From Nemopilema nomurai (Eukaryota > Cnidaria > Scyphozoa > Rhizostomeae > Rhizostomatidae): DNA of 64,000 bases. Shown here in pieces: positions 1 through 13,300 of this stretch. The stretch's first letter is position 1; the number at the start of each line of letters is the position of its first letter. The notes under the pieces are model-generated. The model had not been told where the DNA came from. It searched no databases and worked only from the letters and a program-made list of their open reading frames with translations. Position numbers and translations under genes: made by a program. The stretch spans positions 3,287,255-3,351,254 of the forward strand of contig ML133456.1 of the NCBI GenBank assembly GCA_003864495.1, in the 5' to 3' direction.

Positions 1-255
1 CGTTGAAGAAATACAAAGAGAACCTAGTTTGCTTCTGTATCAAGGTGGACCCAAAGTCTATGACATTCTCAAAAGATTAACTTAAATCAAACCAGAATCA
101 AATCTTCGAAAGTTATAATTTTCGCCCGGCCCCACAACACACAGAGGAGGCTATCGATGAATTCCGCACGAGACTTCACAAACTTGCAAAATATTGCAAA
201 TTTAACAAGGAAGTCTTTGAAATAAAGATACAGATCGTCTGTAATGGAAAGTGAC
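1..255 (+). pseudogene. Ty3/Gypsy gag fragment, decayed
   Basis: Conceptual translation across frameshifts gives gag-type strings such as LLLYQGGPKVYDIL followed by FRPAPQHTEEAIDEFRTRL and HKLAKYCKFN. These match the spacing of the gag of the intact Gypsy C polyprotein elsewhere in this window (RALLLYQAG, then [19 protein letters not shown]). Several stops and frame changes make it non-functional. It starts at the window edge, so its upstream extent is unknown. The identification rests on similarity to in-window relatives. Confidence 0.6.
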
Positions 256-2170
256 CAATGATTAATATACGCCCGTACTCAGGGTAATGCGATTCGCACG
301 ATTCGCACGAAAACCACTGCACAGTTGGTGGGAAATTTCGTATGACCACGCGACAAGGGAGGGGGCTATACTTGGGACCAGACTCACTATATGTTCTGGT
401 ACCCAGGGTAGCCTTGGCTATACTACAACATCAAGTAACTAGGTCATCAACTTGGAAGCTTTATTTTCAATATTTGATAGGATGCTGGGTCGTGTTCCGC
501 AAATTTGGTTATATGATGCTGCATACACCAGACGATATGAGTGAACTAGGTCCGGCATCGAAGATGACTCTGCGCGATATCAACATCACAGGCTTTTCAA
601 TGTTCTTTTGATCTGGGCCTTCTTTCCACCGAAAGCTCAAAGTAAATCTTCTTCATCGATGCTTATGATTGCCTTTCTGTTATTCCATGAAACGTTATAA
701 ACTCTTAATATCAGCAAAACATCATATATGCTGTCAAAGAAGGTCCTACATGCAATGTAATATTTAAAGAAACATCTCTTTTTCCTTTAAAGATACGTCA
801 TAAACAGCTCATAAACGTCATAAATTTTTCGTTTCTAACTCCTTTCATACCATCTCATAATTACCATCTCTAGGAAGTGGATTTCGTTCACCTTTTTGAC
901 ATTCAAATCATCTCTTAATCTTTCGATAATACCCACTCTCTCTTGTTCTTTGAAAATTTCTGGATTTTTCTCCAATTTCTTGACAAATGGTTTTAACCGG
1001 CTCATGGAGTTGTGTTCATTTCTGTCAGGGTTTGGTATATCTGCTTTTCAGGGCCAATTTACGCTGTATCCTTCTCAATTGAATCTAAAGTGGCAGCGAA
1101 CCTTGGTCGGGACCTGACAAGCTATATTGTACCTGTTTACTTTGATTTTATTTATGGTTACCTTTTGAGGCGTTGATTTTTTTATTTATCCCCCACGGGC
1201 GCCTTGTTTTTGGCTACCTTCAAAAACGGAGATCAGTTGAACAGAGTTCAGGTCAACGAAGACAGTGTCGGTATAGGCCCCACCAATGATTCACAGAAAA
1301 TGTTGTTGTTTGCTGTGTATTCCACAGATTTTTCTGCGCTCAACACAGCAACACGCTCGCGAGTACTGGGGCTAGCCCCAAATATCTGTGAAATTAGCCA
1401 ATCAAGTACTTTCCCAGCTTCAATAATAAAACTCGCAGAGCCTTCTGATTGTTAATCACAATTGATGACGTCATCCCAAGCAATTCAATTCAAGATCCAT
1501 TCATAAATAAATGACTTCGGTCGGAACTCGGTATTTCGTCGTTACTTTACGAAAGAAAGAACGTATTTTGATTCCAGACTTTAGATTGCAAAAAAGTGTC
1601 TCATATTTTGCTTTTGTAGTTGATAACCTGTTGCAAATTCCTTTTTCGATTATCAATTTAAGAGAAGCGTGAAGTGAAAAAGCTAGGTCAATACCATCCA
1701 AAGGACATCCACACTGTGGCTGATAGTTACCTTGAGGAAGAAGTCTATTTTTGTTTTCCTAGTATTTGTTTATTTATTACTGGAAACAGCCAGATGAGGA
1801 AAATAATAGACATGTCTTGAAAGAAATAATAAACTGTACTGAACATTTTATGCCACCCACGAGCTCCCCCTCCGTGACGAGAGCATTGACTCAGTGAAAT
1901 GAAAGCCGGTATTTTCTTGGGTCTTGTGAATTTAGTGGCACGTTTAGACAGTCAAATGGCTGGTCATAGTTAAAAAGTTTGCGAAGCTTTCTTTTGAATA
2001 AAAATAGTTTGAAGACTTTTAAAGAATTTGACTCATCATCCTAGTATTCATAATGTACTACAGTCTCTGTTTAAATTATATATTTTTCATGTTCATTGTA
2101 TGTTCAATTTCTCAGTGTATTACTTTCCTAGCAAATTTATTACACACAAAATCTCCGATATACAAATTGT
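256..2170. other. Intergenic, no convincing gene; possible retroelement scrap
   Basis: No open frame here has recognisable domains. On the minus strand around 855-1125 a short peptide with PFVKKLEKNPEIFKEQERVG resembles the segment before the reverse transcriptase of BEL/Pao elements, but it is too short and broken to name with confidence. The remainder is AT-rich with no structure I could support. Confidence 0.3.
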
Positions 2171-2181
2171 TTTATCTCTAG

Positions 2182-2345
2182 CTCTAGGCACAGAAAATTC
2201 TCATTTTCATGCCGCAGTAATAAGCCCTACCAGTGAATTCCCCCACGAATCGCCACTGAACGAAGAGCATGCCAAGAGAAGAAAATCTAATAACAAAGAC
2301 GAAGACAAGCGTATACAAGAAGACAGCACAAGTGAAGCACATTAA
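2182..2345 (+). CDS. Possible terminal coding exon of an upstream gene
   Basis: A pyrimidine-rich stretch ending in AG (about 2168-2181) is followed by an open frame to a TAA at 2345. It encodes a charged tail containing HAKRRKSNNKDEDKR and ending DSTSEAH. Basic and acidic low-complexity tails of this kind are common at protein C-termini. No upstream exon or donor was identified, so this may be chance. It lies about 2 kb upstream of MORN1 exon 1 on the same strand. Confidence 0.2.
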
Positions 2346-3083
2346 ATTCTTGATAATTATTCAAACGCTTTAACTTAAATTATTCCACCTCTAACTTATA
2401 ACAGAATATGGACAGAATCAACTCTGTATCTTCATATCATTTACTTTAGTATATCCTCGATTGTTTATTCTACTCGAAATCTAATTTATCCAGTAATTTA
2501 TATCTGAATCTTCGGTAAAATACAAATTTCTTTCAATTTCACATCTTTTGCATTTTTCGTGAAAATTTTATGCCAAGGTATAATCTAAGTTAGAAATTAG
2601 CGGAAGTTTTTGCTCAAGAAATTACAGAAAAATCTAGACACGCTAAAGTTTTTCCACCAAATTTTCGTTTTTGTTACCTTAATCTTTTGCATTGCTGTTC
2701 CCCAACCTCCCCAATCTTAAGACTCTTGTGATAGTCAGTTCTGGCGAATCTTTTGAGCACTTTTTGCAACCAGTCACGAATAATCTCCATGCGAAGGGAT
2801 AGGTGGGACAGTAAAGCGCCTCACAGCAAACGCCAGTCTACAACGAATTTTCTCTGCAACCCACATAATGGAGTTTTTCTCAAATTTCATTTCTGGCTTT
2901 CAATCTTTCTTCCTTTTGCAAATTGAGGTATCACATTGGGCTATAAGCTATAAGGCTATAAGCCTCGAACCTCAGGCCCATGGCCATTTTGTTGTTGAAC
3001 CTGCATGACCTGCATTCTACAATCCTGGACAAAATTGTTGAGATAAAACGCAATTTCCGAAGGGCAATTCACTCTTGCAAATA

Positions 3084-3470
3084 CACGCTTTTTTGATTAG
3101 TAACCTACCACAAGGCCTAGTTCCAAAAGTTCCTTATTCGTAGACCTCAAGTCATCAGATTTTAGTACCAAAAGTTCCTTAAAAGTTCCTTAATTTTCAC
3201 GGCATATCAATAAGTCTTAACACTCAATAGAGAGAGGGGCGAAATAGAATATGCGGAAACTACTCAATAAAGCACTTGACACACGAATAACAAACAATCT
3301 ATGCGAGTATTGGCTGCAAATTAATGGAACCGGCTTTTAGCTCTTGATGCTTGCAGTTATAAAAAGTTTTCAAATCGAAAAGTTCCTTAGGGATTTCGTT
3401 TTTAGTAGTATAAGTTCTTTATATATTTCGGTCTTCTCCTAATAAAGTGGTTCCTTATAAAAAAGTGTTG
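3084..3470 (+). mobile_element. TA-flanked ~400-bp MITE, copy 1
   Basis: Non-coding element beginning CACGCTTTTTT and ending near CCTTATAAAAAAGTGTTG, with TA on both sides (3082-3083, 3471-3472). Its interior (CCAAAAGTTCCTTATTCG, GCGAGTATTGGCTGCAAAT) is shared with copies at 27134, 48621, 51609 and 59930. The terminal inverted repeat is partly degraded here. A TA duplication fits Tc1/mariner-type mobilisation, but no autonomous partner with these ends is in the window. Confidence 0.75.
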
Positions 3471-3530
3471 TATAGTGAGGCTCCTCCGCATAGCGTTGCA
3501 TAATTACTATGCAATCGACACATGAATTAT

Positions 3531-3675
3531 TATTGCACCACCATTACATCGATTGCACCACCATTACATCGATTGCACCACGAAGAATTAACTGACTTTG
3601 ATTGGACATTTATTTCATCATCTCAATTTTTATTGGACATTTATTTCATCCTTCTTATTTTTATTGGACATTTTG
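3531..3675. repeat. Short tandem repeats (20 bp and ~30 bp)
   Basis: A 20-bp unit reading ATTGCACCACCATTACATCG is repeated about 2.7 times, followed by an approximately 30-bp unit containing ATTGGACATTTATTTCATC repeated nearly three times. Both are non-coding and lie upstream of MORN1. Confidence 0.7.
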
Positions 3676-4298
3676 CTATTGCACCATATATTGTTTTGTA
3701 TGTATAAAAATGTAGCTTTGCTGTAGACACACACACACAGAGTTTTGAGAGAAGTAGACGTAGACGCCAGACGAGAAGTAAGACGCAAGAAAAGAATTAG
3801 CCGTGTTTCAAGGTCGTTAGTTTCTTTCAATTTACCTTCCGAGTAACTCACGCAATTTTTGTTAAATCGCCAGTGTAAGATTTAACAAAAGCGTGTAGCG
3901 TACGAGATTTTCACGAAAACAATTGGATTTCCAGGAATTTTTGAGAAAACAATAGGATTTTCACAAAAGGCGTTCGAATTTTTTGAAGTGATTTGCCCCT
4001 TGACATTTTCTGCAATTTTCTACTTTATGTCGCCCCTATCAATTCGAATCCCCCTTTTCACCCCCCCCCCGAATAAATGTTGTATTTGTTGTTCTATCAT
4101 TTATCCTTCAAAATCATGCATTCAACATTGAATTGGGGGAGGGGAAAAGTTATTTTTGAAAGGAAAATGAAAATATAAGCTTTCCTTGAAATGTGTCAAC
4201 CATTTTTGTCCGGGATTGTGGACTTAACGAAATTCGATTCACCTCGCGCCTTGTTCCCAATGACGACGTGAACGGCAACCACATTGGTATAAACAAAG
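3676..4298 (+). other. MORN1 upstream / 5' UTR region
   Basis: No gene seen. A C10 run near 4060 and AT-rich sequence precede the MORN1 start. The last 60 bases are less AT-rich and the start codon context AAACAAAGATGG has a purine at -3 and G at +4. I could not identify a TATA box or initiator with confidence, so the transcription start is undetermined. Confidence 0.3.
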
Positions 4299-4386
4299 AT
4301 GGCCTTGCACGACCGTGAATCGAAAACTGAAATGTTTTGCTCAAAGCCACGGTACTCTGGGGAAACCAGAAATCAGCGTAGGGAAG
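4299..4386 (+). CDS. MORN1: MORN1 exon 1 (start codon)
   Basis: ATG GCC TTG with good context opens a 29-codon basic leader (contains [15 protein letters not shown]) and ends in phase 1 at the donor G|GTAATTTT. This fits exactly the phase-1 acceptor at 25300, giving [13 protein letters not shown]. Vertebrate MORN1 also has a short Arg-rich leader before the first repeat. The exon lies 20.9 kb from exon 2, so the assignment depends on phase and leader similarity rather than on strong sequence identity. Confidence 0.65.
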
Positions 4387-7300
4387 GTAATTTTCTTGTT
4401 TTATTACCTTTTATCTTTTTTACAGGAGGTTTAAATGTCAGTTAAATGCACCGATTCAAACATTCTTATTGATTCTTGTTCATGCGTTTTTTAGAAACCT
4501 GCTCTTCGCTATAATTGCTTTAAAGCGCTAGGCCACATGCACGAAAAATAGACTGGATAAATCTATGAGGGCTTTGAGCAAGGAAACAGTTGAAATTGCC
4601 GTTCAATGCCTGCATTAACATGGGACTTGAATGTGCCTTTTCAAGCTTCAAATCAAATTGTCCCTATATCGCTATCAAAAACACCACTCTGAAAATTCTT
4701 TTCGGAAGAGCTTAGATTTTAGTGCTTTGAATTTTGTCACCTATGACAAAAAAGAGGATAATTATAAATACCATATCCAGTTTTAGTTTTTACATTTTAA
4801 ATTCTTCCAAAATTAATTATTCGAAAACTATAAACAATTTAAGGCGACAACATACCAACTGATGAAAATTGAGGACAAGTGTGAATAAGAAAATTTAGGA
4901 AGATTGTATTCAAGACCAGGAGTGAATCCAGAAAAAAATGGCATTCACAAAATTAAAGCGCTTCGCCATATTTACAACGCCCTTACATGGGCTCTGACGC
5001 AGGTTGGAAAGTGGAGGGGCCAAGGAAAATTTTAACAATCATAACAAAAGATGTTTAAAAAAATCTACTGTTTTACAAAAAAGTGAGGGGGCCATGGCCC
5101 CCCCCTGGCCCCACCTTCGTCGGAGGCTCTGGCTTATATTATTATCATTGGTGAAATAACAGCTCAGCACAATTTCTAGCATGGTAAGCAGAATATGTGT
5201 GCAATAAACTATAGGCTAGAATAAGAACAAATGTGCTAGAATAAGAGTAACCATACCAGGATATTTTCTAGCCACTTTGGCTGCATTATTATGAAACTGT
5301 TGATATAATAACCTCATTATATAATTACATGACTGTCCTTCATATCAAATTCCAGTTTATTGACTTTGAACTCAATGATCTAATCTGAAAGACTTTTTTA
5401 ATGCCAATGTTGTAATGAATAAGCTTTATGAATCTCTTATTGATACTATTTTTATGGTCAATATATCCTGAAACAAGAGGCAGCTGTTTGTTTAAAAAAC
5501 AGTCACTTACTTAATCAGCCTTAGTAGAAAATACATTACTTTGCCTGACCTTCTGGATGATGTTAGAATTCAAATTTATATTGGACAAGTCAGTTTGACC
5601 TGTGATCTATAAAATGCATTGTTTGGGGGCAATTTTAAAGTGCTCCTATAGGATTTTATTAGCACTTGCCACACATAATTCAGCAGATGCTTTTAACAGT
5701 CTCTGGAGTCAGTAACTGGAGTCAGTGACTTGAGTCATGCTGATGTCCCCATGAAGGAATATTTTGACTACCACTGAAATGTTTTATCTAAAATTTGTAT
5801 CATGAACAAGTATGATTGGTTTCTGTCTGTCTATAAAAACGTTTTGAAAATGATCCTTTGTAATGCAGTCAAACTTCTGACTTGGTCTTTTGACTTTAGG
5901 CTATTGGGAAAAAGAATCGAAGCCAGGCAACATGTACAGAATGGGCTGTTCACCAGTCCATTTAGTTTTTTTTATAAATTTTTCCTTTTAGGCTGCTAAG
6001 TATTACACAATAAAAAACCCCATGAAGTACCAAAAGTATTGGCAAAGCCAACTGTACTGAGATCTATCTCTTTCTTGATGTTTTTTATTAAGGAAGACTC
6101 AAATTGTAAACTTGATTCCTATAAATTTATGCAAACTTTATACTTCAGGCTCATTTCCCAATTTGTCAAGAGGGTGAAAGAAAGAACATACGTGAAAGTC
6201 CACATATTTGAAAGAAATGAAACTGACTGGACTATTTCCAGTTTGGGGAAAGATATTTTTGGGTTTAGATGCATGTTTTGTTCTAAACCTTTTGCTCTGA
6301 TGGCACTCCTAGAAGAAATGCTATTATATGTGAATAACTTTGGAGGCTGTAAGTGTGGAACACAAGATATTCAGATAGCAGCTGAAGTCTTTCAACATTC
6401 TGGATACTTCTGCCTCTCTTCAATGTCTGCTTCAAATGAGGCACAATGCAATGCAACCTATCCCCAAAGCTGCATGATGTGATTATGTGTTTCAAACAAA
6501 CTGAAAATCATCAATTGCTTCTACACTTGCACAAACTTTTCCTATTGGTCAATGCTGGACTGTTTCAATTTTTGAGCATGTACTGCCACTTCTTTCTCCC
6601 AAAAGCTTGCCATATGTTTCTCTTTTGAGTGCTTGGGCCTGAAGTAACATCAATCACCTCTACATTTGCCCAGATGACAGAAGTCACCTCCTATATTTGC
6701 AATGGATGAAAAAGGAGGGAATGTCCAACTTGAGAGATGTTGAAGAGAAGAACTGAAGAGGAGGCGAAAAAGGACACTCCTTCAAAGAAATAATATGTTC
6801 TATAGACTTCTTCAAAGTAATAACAACATTCACTTAAAAACATCTTGTAAACCAGAAGGAAATAATGATATCGGAAAGTAAAAAATAATTGAGGATTGAA
6901 AAATCTGACATTTGCTTGGGCGAATTTGGCAAATTTCTGGATCTGACCCTGTGTAAGGAAATTTCTTGAGGAGGAACCCCCTCAGTAACTTGGCTTATCA
7001 AGAAGAGAGCACCCCCTTTTTACAGAAGATTAATTGACTCAATACAACCGAATTTTGACATTCAGCCAGTTCCACAATCCAGCGAAGTGTAATAGTTTTA
7101 AACTGGCTCTTCTGTTATAGATAATTGTTTTCAAAGAAGAAAACTTCGAGTTTTTTGATGAAAAATATAAGCAGATGGTTATTTTTTTATGTTCAATGGG
7201 AATGTCATTCCAACATTTAGCACTAAAGTAGCACAAACGGCTCTAACGAAAAAGGGGGAAACTATGCTGTTTGTTTGTTGGTTTTTCCAAAACATATGGT

Positions 7301-10300
7301 ACTGCGAACCACTCATATTTAACTTTTATATTGATGAAGTCTGGACTTCATGGAAAACTTTTAAAAGTGCTTAGGGCCATCTATGCAGGCATGTATTATT
7401 GTGTTAAGACTGCTAAAGGAGTCACCAATTCGTTCAAGTGCGACACACGTGTTCGGCCAAGTCCAAGGTTGCTTCTGTTATTCATAAATGAGTAAGACAA
7501 AACGCTAGGAAGGATGGGAAGTATTTCTTTGGCGAAACACAGTGTGACACCCCCCAATAATCGAAAACCTGCATTTTGTCGGGCAAACGCCAGACAAGAT
7601 GTTCACAAATTTGCAACTATCGGGCAAAATAAAGGATAACTTATTTGTTGATTTCCCGCTTTGTCAAACAGCTTTGCCCGTAAAAAGGTGATGCTTTGCC
7701 TGACGAAAGGTGAAGTTTTTCCCAACAAAAGGTGCTGTTTTCCCAACAAAAGGTGATAGGTTATTTATTCTCCTAATAGCAGGGCGTTTTTAACATACTG
7801 AGTGGTGGGGAAATTGCCTACTGGGCCCTACGAGTTCCCCCACCACTTAAGAGAAAAATGCTACATTTGCCCCAAATGTCGGCCACTTTGTGGCCTTAGA
7901 GATAATAGTAACCGGTGTTTCAAAAGGCTGGTAACAAATTTGGGGGCTCAATCTTTATATCACTATATTTCTTATTTATGCACCTTGTAACTCGATTCAT
8001 TGCTCAATTTACAAAAATCATGGTGTTTCCTTGCATTTTTCAACCATATTCAGGCTGTGATATTGCCTTAAAAGTAATATATCCCATCGTTTCTCGTGTT
8101 TTCAGCCAATTTTTAGCATAATAACCACCAGTGCTGGTAGTGTTTCTTGCTGTCAACAAATAAGTCCCCACCCTCGCGTAAGCCCTCCCTGCCCCTTCTC
8201 GAATAAGCCCCACCCTAAAATATTTTTTGCGAATGCAATGTGCTTCTTATGTCATTTCTGGTAGTATATAAGTGTCGGCCCTTTAGAAAAATGCCCTACC
8301 GCTCAAAAATTCTTAAAAAATGCCCTGCCTAATAGGTTCTGTTTTCAGTATATTTGTAGGTTTTCTTCTATTTCATGCAATTTTGTTGTTCAAATACTGT
8401 TATATTTTGGGTCTTTCTTCGTCAATATTTTGAGTAAATCAATATTTGGAGTGACTCCACCAGCCTAAACACCTATTAGCTAGCCACTTTTGAAAACTAG
8501 TGTCGGTTTTTGCGACCCAGTAATACATTTTTCGTCATCCATCAGCCACGATTTTACCAGTGTCTGGACGACGAAACCCAATGGCTTATTTTCGAAGGAA
8601 CTTTGATAAAATCATCTGCTGTTAATAGTCGCCTATTCTCGTTGCCATTACAATATTTTACGAAAAGAAGTTAACACGACTGACACGGGGGAGAGCATAA
8701 AAATTACAGTTCTTACAGCTTAAAAGCTGTTTTATCCACGTAATTAACAAATGTGAACTTTACAAGCCAATGTTAATATCTTTTCTTGTCGACATTGATG
8801 CTTGTGTTACTGACGGGACAAATCGCTAAATTCCACTGAGAGAAAATTCAGCCAATCTGTATCTCAAAAAATCTGTAATTGTACAATTTATTTTGAGTTT
8901 TGGTTCTTTATATATACATTTTAAAGGCTTGAGGATCGACGAAAAGCTCACCTCCACTGATCTTCACTACTGCGGCTGTGTAAAAGCTGACGCAATTCGT
9001 CAACGGGCGGGAGAGTGAAATATGCATCATTTTCTGGGTAATTTCGTTAACAAAAACGCAATTGAGGATGAATTCCATTTTTTTACTAATCTGCCCAGCT
9101 TAGGAAACTGAAAGAAAAACATTAAACAATTTCTTAGAGTCAGGAATAAACAAAATTTCATCAATATCATGTCGTCAGACTCAATTGAGCCGCTTGCAAA
9201 CCATGCCATTTTCTCAGATTAGCTTACAAATCCAGAGATTCTGAATCAACACCGATGTCATTGGAACAGAGACGAACTGGCAGCACATCTCTTGGGTTGC
9301 TATAGTCAGAAAAAGGGCCCGTATTATCCGAGCTACCAACCAAAATGTTACCAGCTATACCTCAAAACAATCTTTTATAATCAGATATTATCGGCACAAA
9401 TAACTCATTCTGCGAGAAACTTGAATTCAACGTTTGAAAGCTAAATTCAGGTTTAAAGCAATTTGGGCGCATGGGCTTTTGGACAGTCAATTGACTCAGT
9501 TCCAAAATAATTGATACTGAGACCTTGACAAACCATTGCAATAAATGTAAAGCAGCAGCAAATGGCAATTAAATTGCATATAAATGCCAGAAGCATTATG
9601 AAGGAACTGCAGTGTCTATGGAAGGTGAAGGTTTCAAAACAATTTTCAAGCGGTCAAAACAACAGTATGGCTTATCATATGTAAAAAAAATATTTTACCA
9701 ACAGTGATGGAAAGAAAGTGAAAGGAATTGGAGGTAAACAAATTGACAAAAAAGGACATTTGCAGGATTCAAGGACATTATGGAGCAGCAATTAGAAAAC
9801 ATGTTGGAGATGAAAATGGAATGAGAAATGCAATTGGGGCTATTTTTCACCACCGATCAGGAGGCCATTCAATTGGTGGAGAATGGTGCATGTCACAATG
9901 GGGGGACCTTGAAAAGGCCAATGCCAGAATACTCCCAAGTTTTGTCTTAGATGAAATGAGGCCTGTATTCAAGAAACCTTACGTCAACAGAGCTTCTTTC
10001 AAGGTGCACACATGGAGGAATTCAAAATGTCATTGAGTCATTTCAACTCATCATCTGGTCCCTGTGCCCTAAAGAATTTTCGTTGGCTGGCTGTGACTTG
10101 AAATAGCTGTTTCCTCTGCCACATTGCCGTTCAATGAGTTAAAAGCTAGCAAAACTGCTGTATGTGACATCCTTGGCTTGTTCCATTCAAACTAACACCA
10201 GCAATATGCTAGCATGATGGACAAGCAGAGAGTCACAACCTCTCGTGTAACTGAAGGGCAGAAAACAAAGCGGAGGAAGAACCAAGAAGCAACTAGCTTG

Positions 10301-13300
10301 AAAAAAACATTAAAGTGAATATGGTCCTGGAACCTCGGAAAATGCAGAATAACTGTTTTAGCTTGTTTCCAGGTACCTTAGAATAAGATCCTCTATCATA
10401 AAATATTAAAGATACAATTTTTCTGCTAGGGAACAAAGCATAAGAGTACATAAAGCCTTTAACTAAACTTTAAACGCGTTTTTTCAAAAGTCTGATTTAC
10501 GGTTGATGTGTATGATGAACTGAGATATATCACAGTATCTATTAAAGGAAGAGACTTGAAATTTTCAGGGGATATTAGCCAGACAATATGCTTTATATTG
10601 AACTACAATGAACTTTCTAGCCCTTATAGATTTTATTTTTAGAACCAAAGTATATTTCAAATTGAGTGACATTCCGGTGATCTGAAGAAAACAATAATTT
10701 TAAAGCAATTTTGGGGGCATGGGCTAAGCGGCAATGTGCAATGCAATGCAACAGTCTGTCAGTTTGTCGTATGACGCAACACTCGAGATCAGTTTGTTTT
10801 GCAGTCCTACGTACATTCGAAAGAATCGTAACTGATTTAACAATACTTCAACAACAAAAAATGAAAAGTTCTTGCTCTAATTAAAATCCATTGAACGCTC
10901 AGTTCTCTTTGAAGCGCCGGCGAAGATCCTGGGTACTAATTTGTAATGTGTTCATTGTCTAACGGGAAGTTTCTCTCTTGATTTTGAAAAAAACCTCAGC
11001 CTTGGCCAAACTGGGCAATATGGTTAGGCTTCATTCGCAAAATGAAACAGGGGATGGCCTTGGCCCCCCTAGAATTTTTGACTGCCCCTTAATTTGCCTC
11101 CCCTCCCAATTTTCTTAGAAGATTTTGGTTTCTGGTTAGTGTTTCAGCCCGTATGCTTTATACGCAGCTTTCGACATGAGATTTAATCATTCATTTTGGT
11201 CAGGGCAGGTATCCAAAGGAAAGTGAAGGGACATCTCAGGGGAGGTCATTTGTAGCAAGTTGGCATGAGCGCAACAGTTGGGCTGAGTATTCGCAAGAAT
11301 TTGATGCAATGTTTTGCTTTCATTGTCGACATTTCTGCCCTTCTGGTTATTATAACGCTAAAGAGGCATTTATCAACACTGGGTTTCGATTTCGGATGGA
11401 AAAAGCACACGGAAATGAAATAATGAAGCAAATCAACTCTCAATGCCACAAAGCTTCAATAATGTCATGGAGTGAATGTGAGAGAAAAAGCTGCCAAAAC
11501 CTCGATAGAAAAGGTTTTAAATGAAAACCATCGTGAAAATGTCACCTAGAATCGCCACTATATGAAGACGTTTGGAGAAGTCATTCTTATCACTGCCACT
11601 CAATACATTGCACAGAGAGGAGATAGAGATGGGGACGATGTTACCAATCCAGGTAATGTCAGAAAGTTGCTTCGAATAATCGCTAAACATGACCCTGTTA
11701 TAGCCGACCGTGTGAAAAGTGGACCAAAGAATGAAAAATATACTTCCTCCTCGGTACAAAATGAGGTAATAGAGACCTTGGCAACCATGGTGCTTGAGGA
11801 AACCGTGGAAAGTACTAAAAAGTCACGCTTTTCCTCAACACAAGCTGATAAATCAAAATATGTCAGAAAAACAAAACAATTGTCTTTGGTAATAGGATTT
11901 CTCAAATAAGATGCATAAAAACATCCAGGAACGTCTTATAACCTTCATGGCAATGAAGGAATTTGAGGCTAAATAAATATATAAAGCTATTTTCAGTAAA
12001 CTTGAGCAGATAGGCTTGGATTACAAAGGATGTCTAATAGGTATTTCATTTGTTGGAGCAAGTGTTGAGTAGGAGGCTAGGTAGAATCCAAAAGCTCATA
12101 AAAGATAAGGCACCAGTGGCTTATTATTTGCACTGCTATGGACATAGACTAAATCCTGTACTCGTTGAAATAGTCAAGGTTGTACCACAAGCTGACGATT
12201 TCTTTCCCTTTTTGAACAATTATACATTTTCGTTAGCAATTCCGTTGTCCATGAACGCTTTAGTTCGCTGCAAAAAGGAATGCATCCTGGAGAGAAAATC
12301 TGCGAACTCCAAAATCTTAGTGAGACCAGATGGTGGGCATAAGCAAAGTCCTGCAGCAACGCCTTACTTCGTTTTAAATGCATCATGAGACTTCTGCGGC
12401 AGGTTTCAAAAAATTCGATTTGGCGAAGGCATGCCAACTTATTTCTACACTTCAACAAGAGTTAGAATGTCGAAGCAATCCAGATATGGTCGACTACAGC
12501 GAAGATGTTGAGAAATTATGCATAAAATGCATTGACATTGCAAAGAAACCGCATCGGTCTAAAAAATTGCAAGAGGCTCTTAGAGATTTTGCAGTAATTG
12601 ATTTGATTCGGGAGACAGCAGATGTAAATCCAGAGATACCGTTCCATGCTGATATTTTTCTTCCAATTCTGGATTGTATGCTGTCAGAGCTGGGTAGAAG
12701 ATTTTCTTGTGAAGCAAAAGAAATCTTGCGAGGAATCTCAGCACTTTCACCCACATGTGTCAGTTTTTTGGAATAAGATGCTTTAATGGAAATGACATTG
12801 AGGTACCAGATATACTCTGATGGATTGGTCCATATAATTCTTTTTGTAAAGAGGCTTGTTGGCGATAATTGCAGAACAGCTTTAGAGTTTCTCTTGAAAA
12901 TTTGTCCCTACAAGCAAGCACTCCGTTGCCTATATAATTTATTATTGATTTCGGTAACGTTGCCTGTAACCACTGCATCATGCGAGAGACGTCATAACAT
13001 TTTTTAGAAATTCAGCAAGGAAGAATGGGGGTCATTAAGACGCTCTACGCGACAAAGGAATAAAATTCGACGCAACAAATCAATCGAACCAGATCACAAC
13101 GACCTATAGTAGGACGCAAAAGTCCAATTCAATTCTTACTGAGGGGGCTGCTGAGGAACAGCGAAAATTCTAAGGAAAAATTTGATTGGGCATGTGTGTT
13201 TTTAATTATAGTTTATGAATTAATTGTACTGAGCTACCTAAGTATAATTTATCACACAACAAACGGGATCTCTTAAAATTCTTGGCCCTAAAAACCAGTG

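Noticed and set aside
3630..3851. Minus-strand 73-codon frame in the MORN1 upstream region
   Set aside because: Overlaps short tandem repeats and a CA-rich microsatellite; no motif.
4150..4350. Minus-strand 66-codon frame over MORN1 exon 1
   Set aside because: Antisense shadow of the first exon and its flank; no motif.
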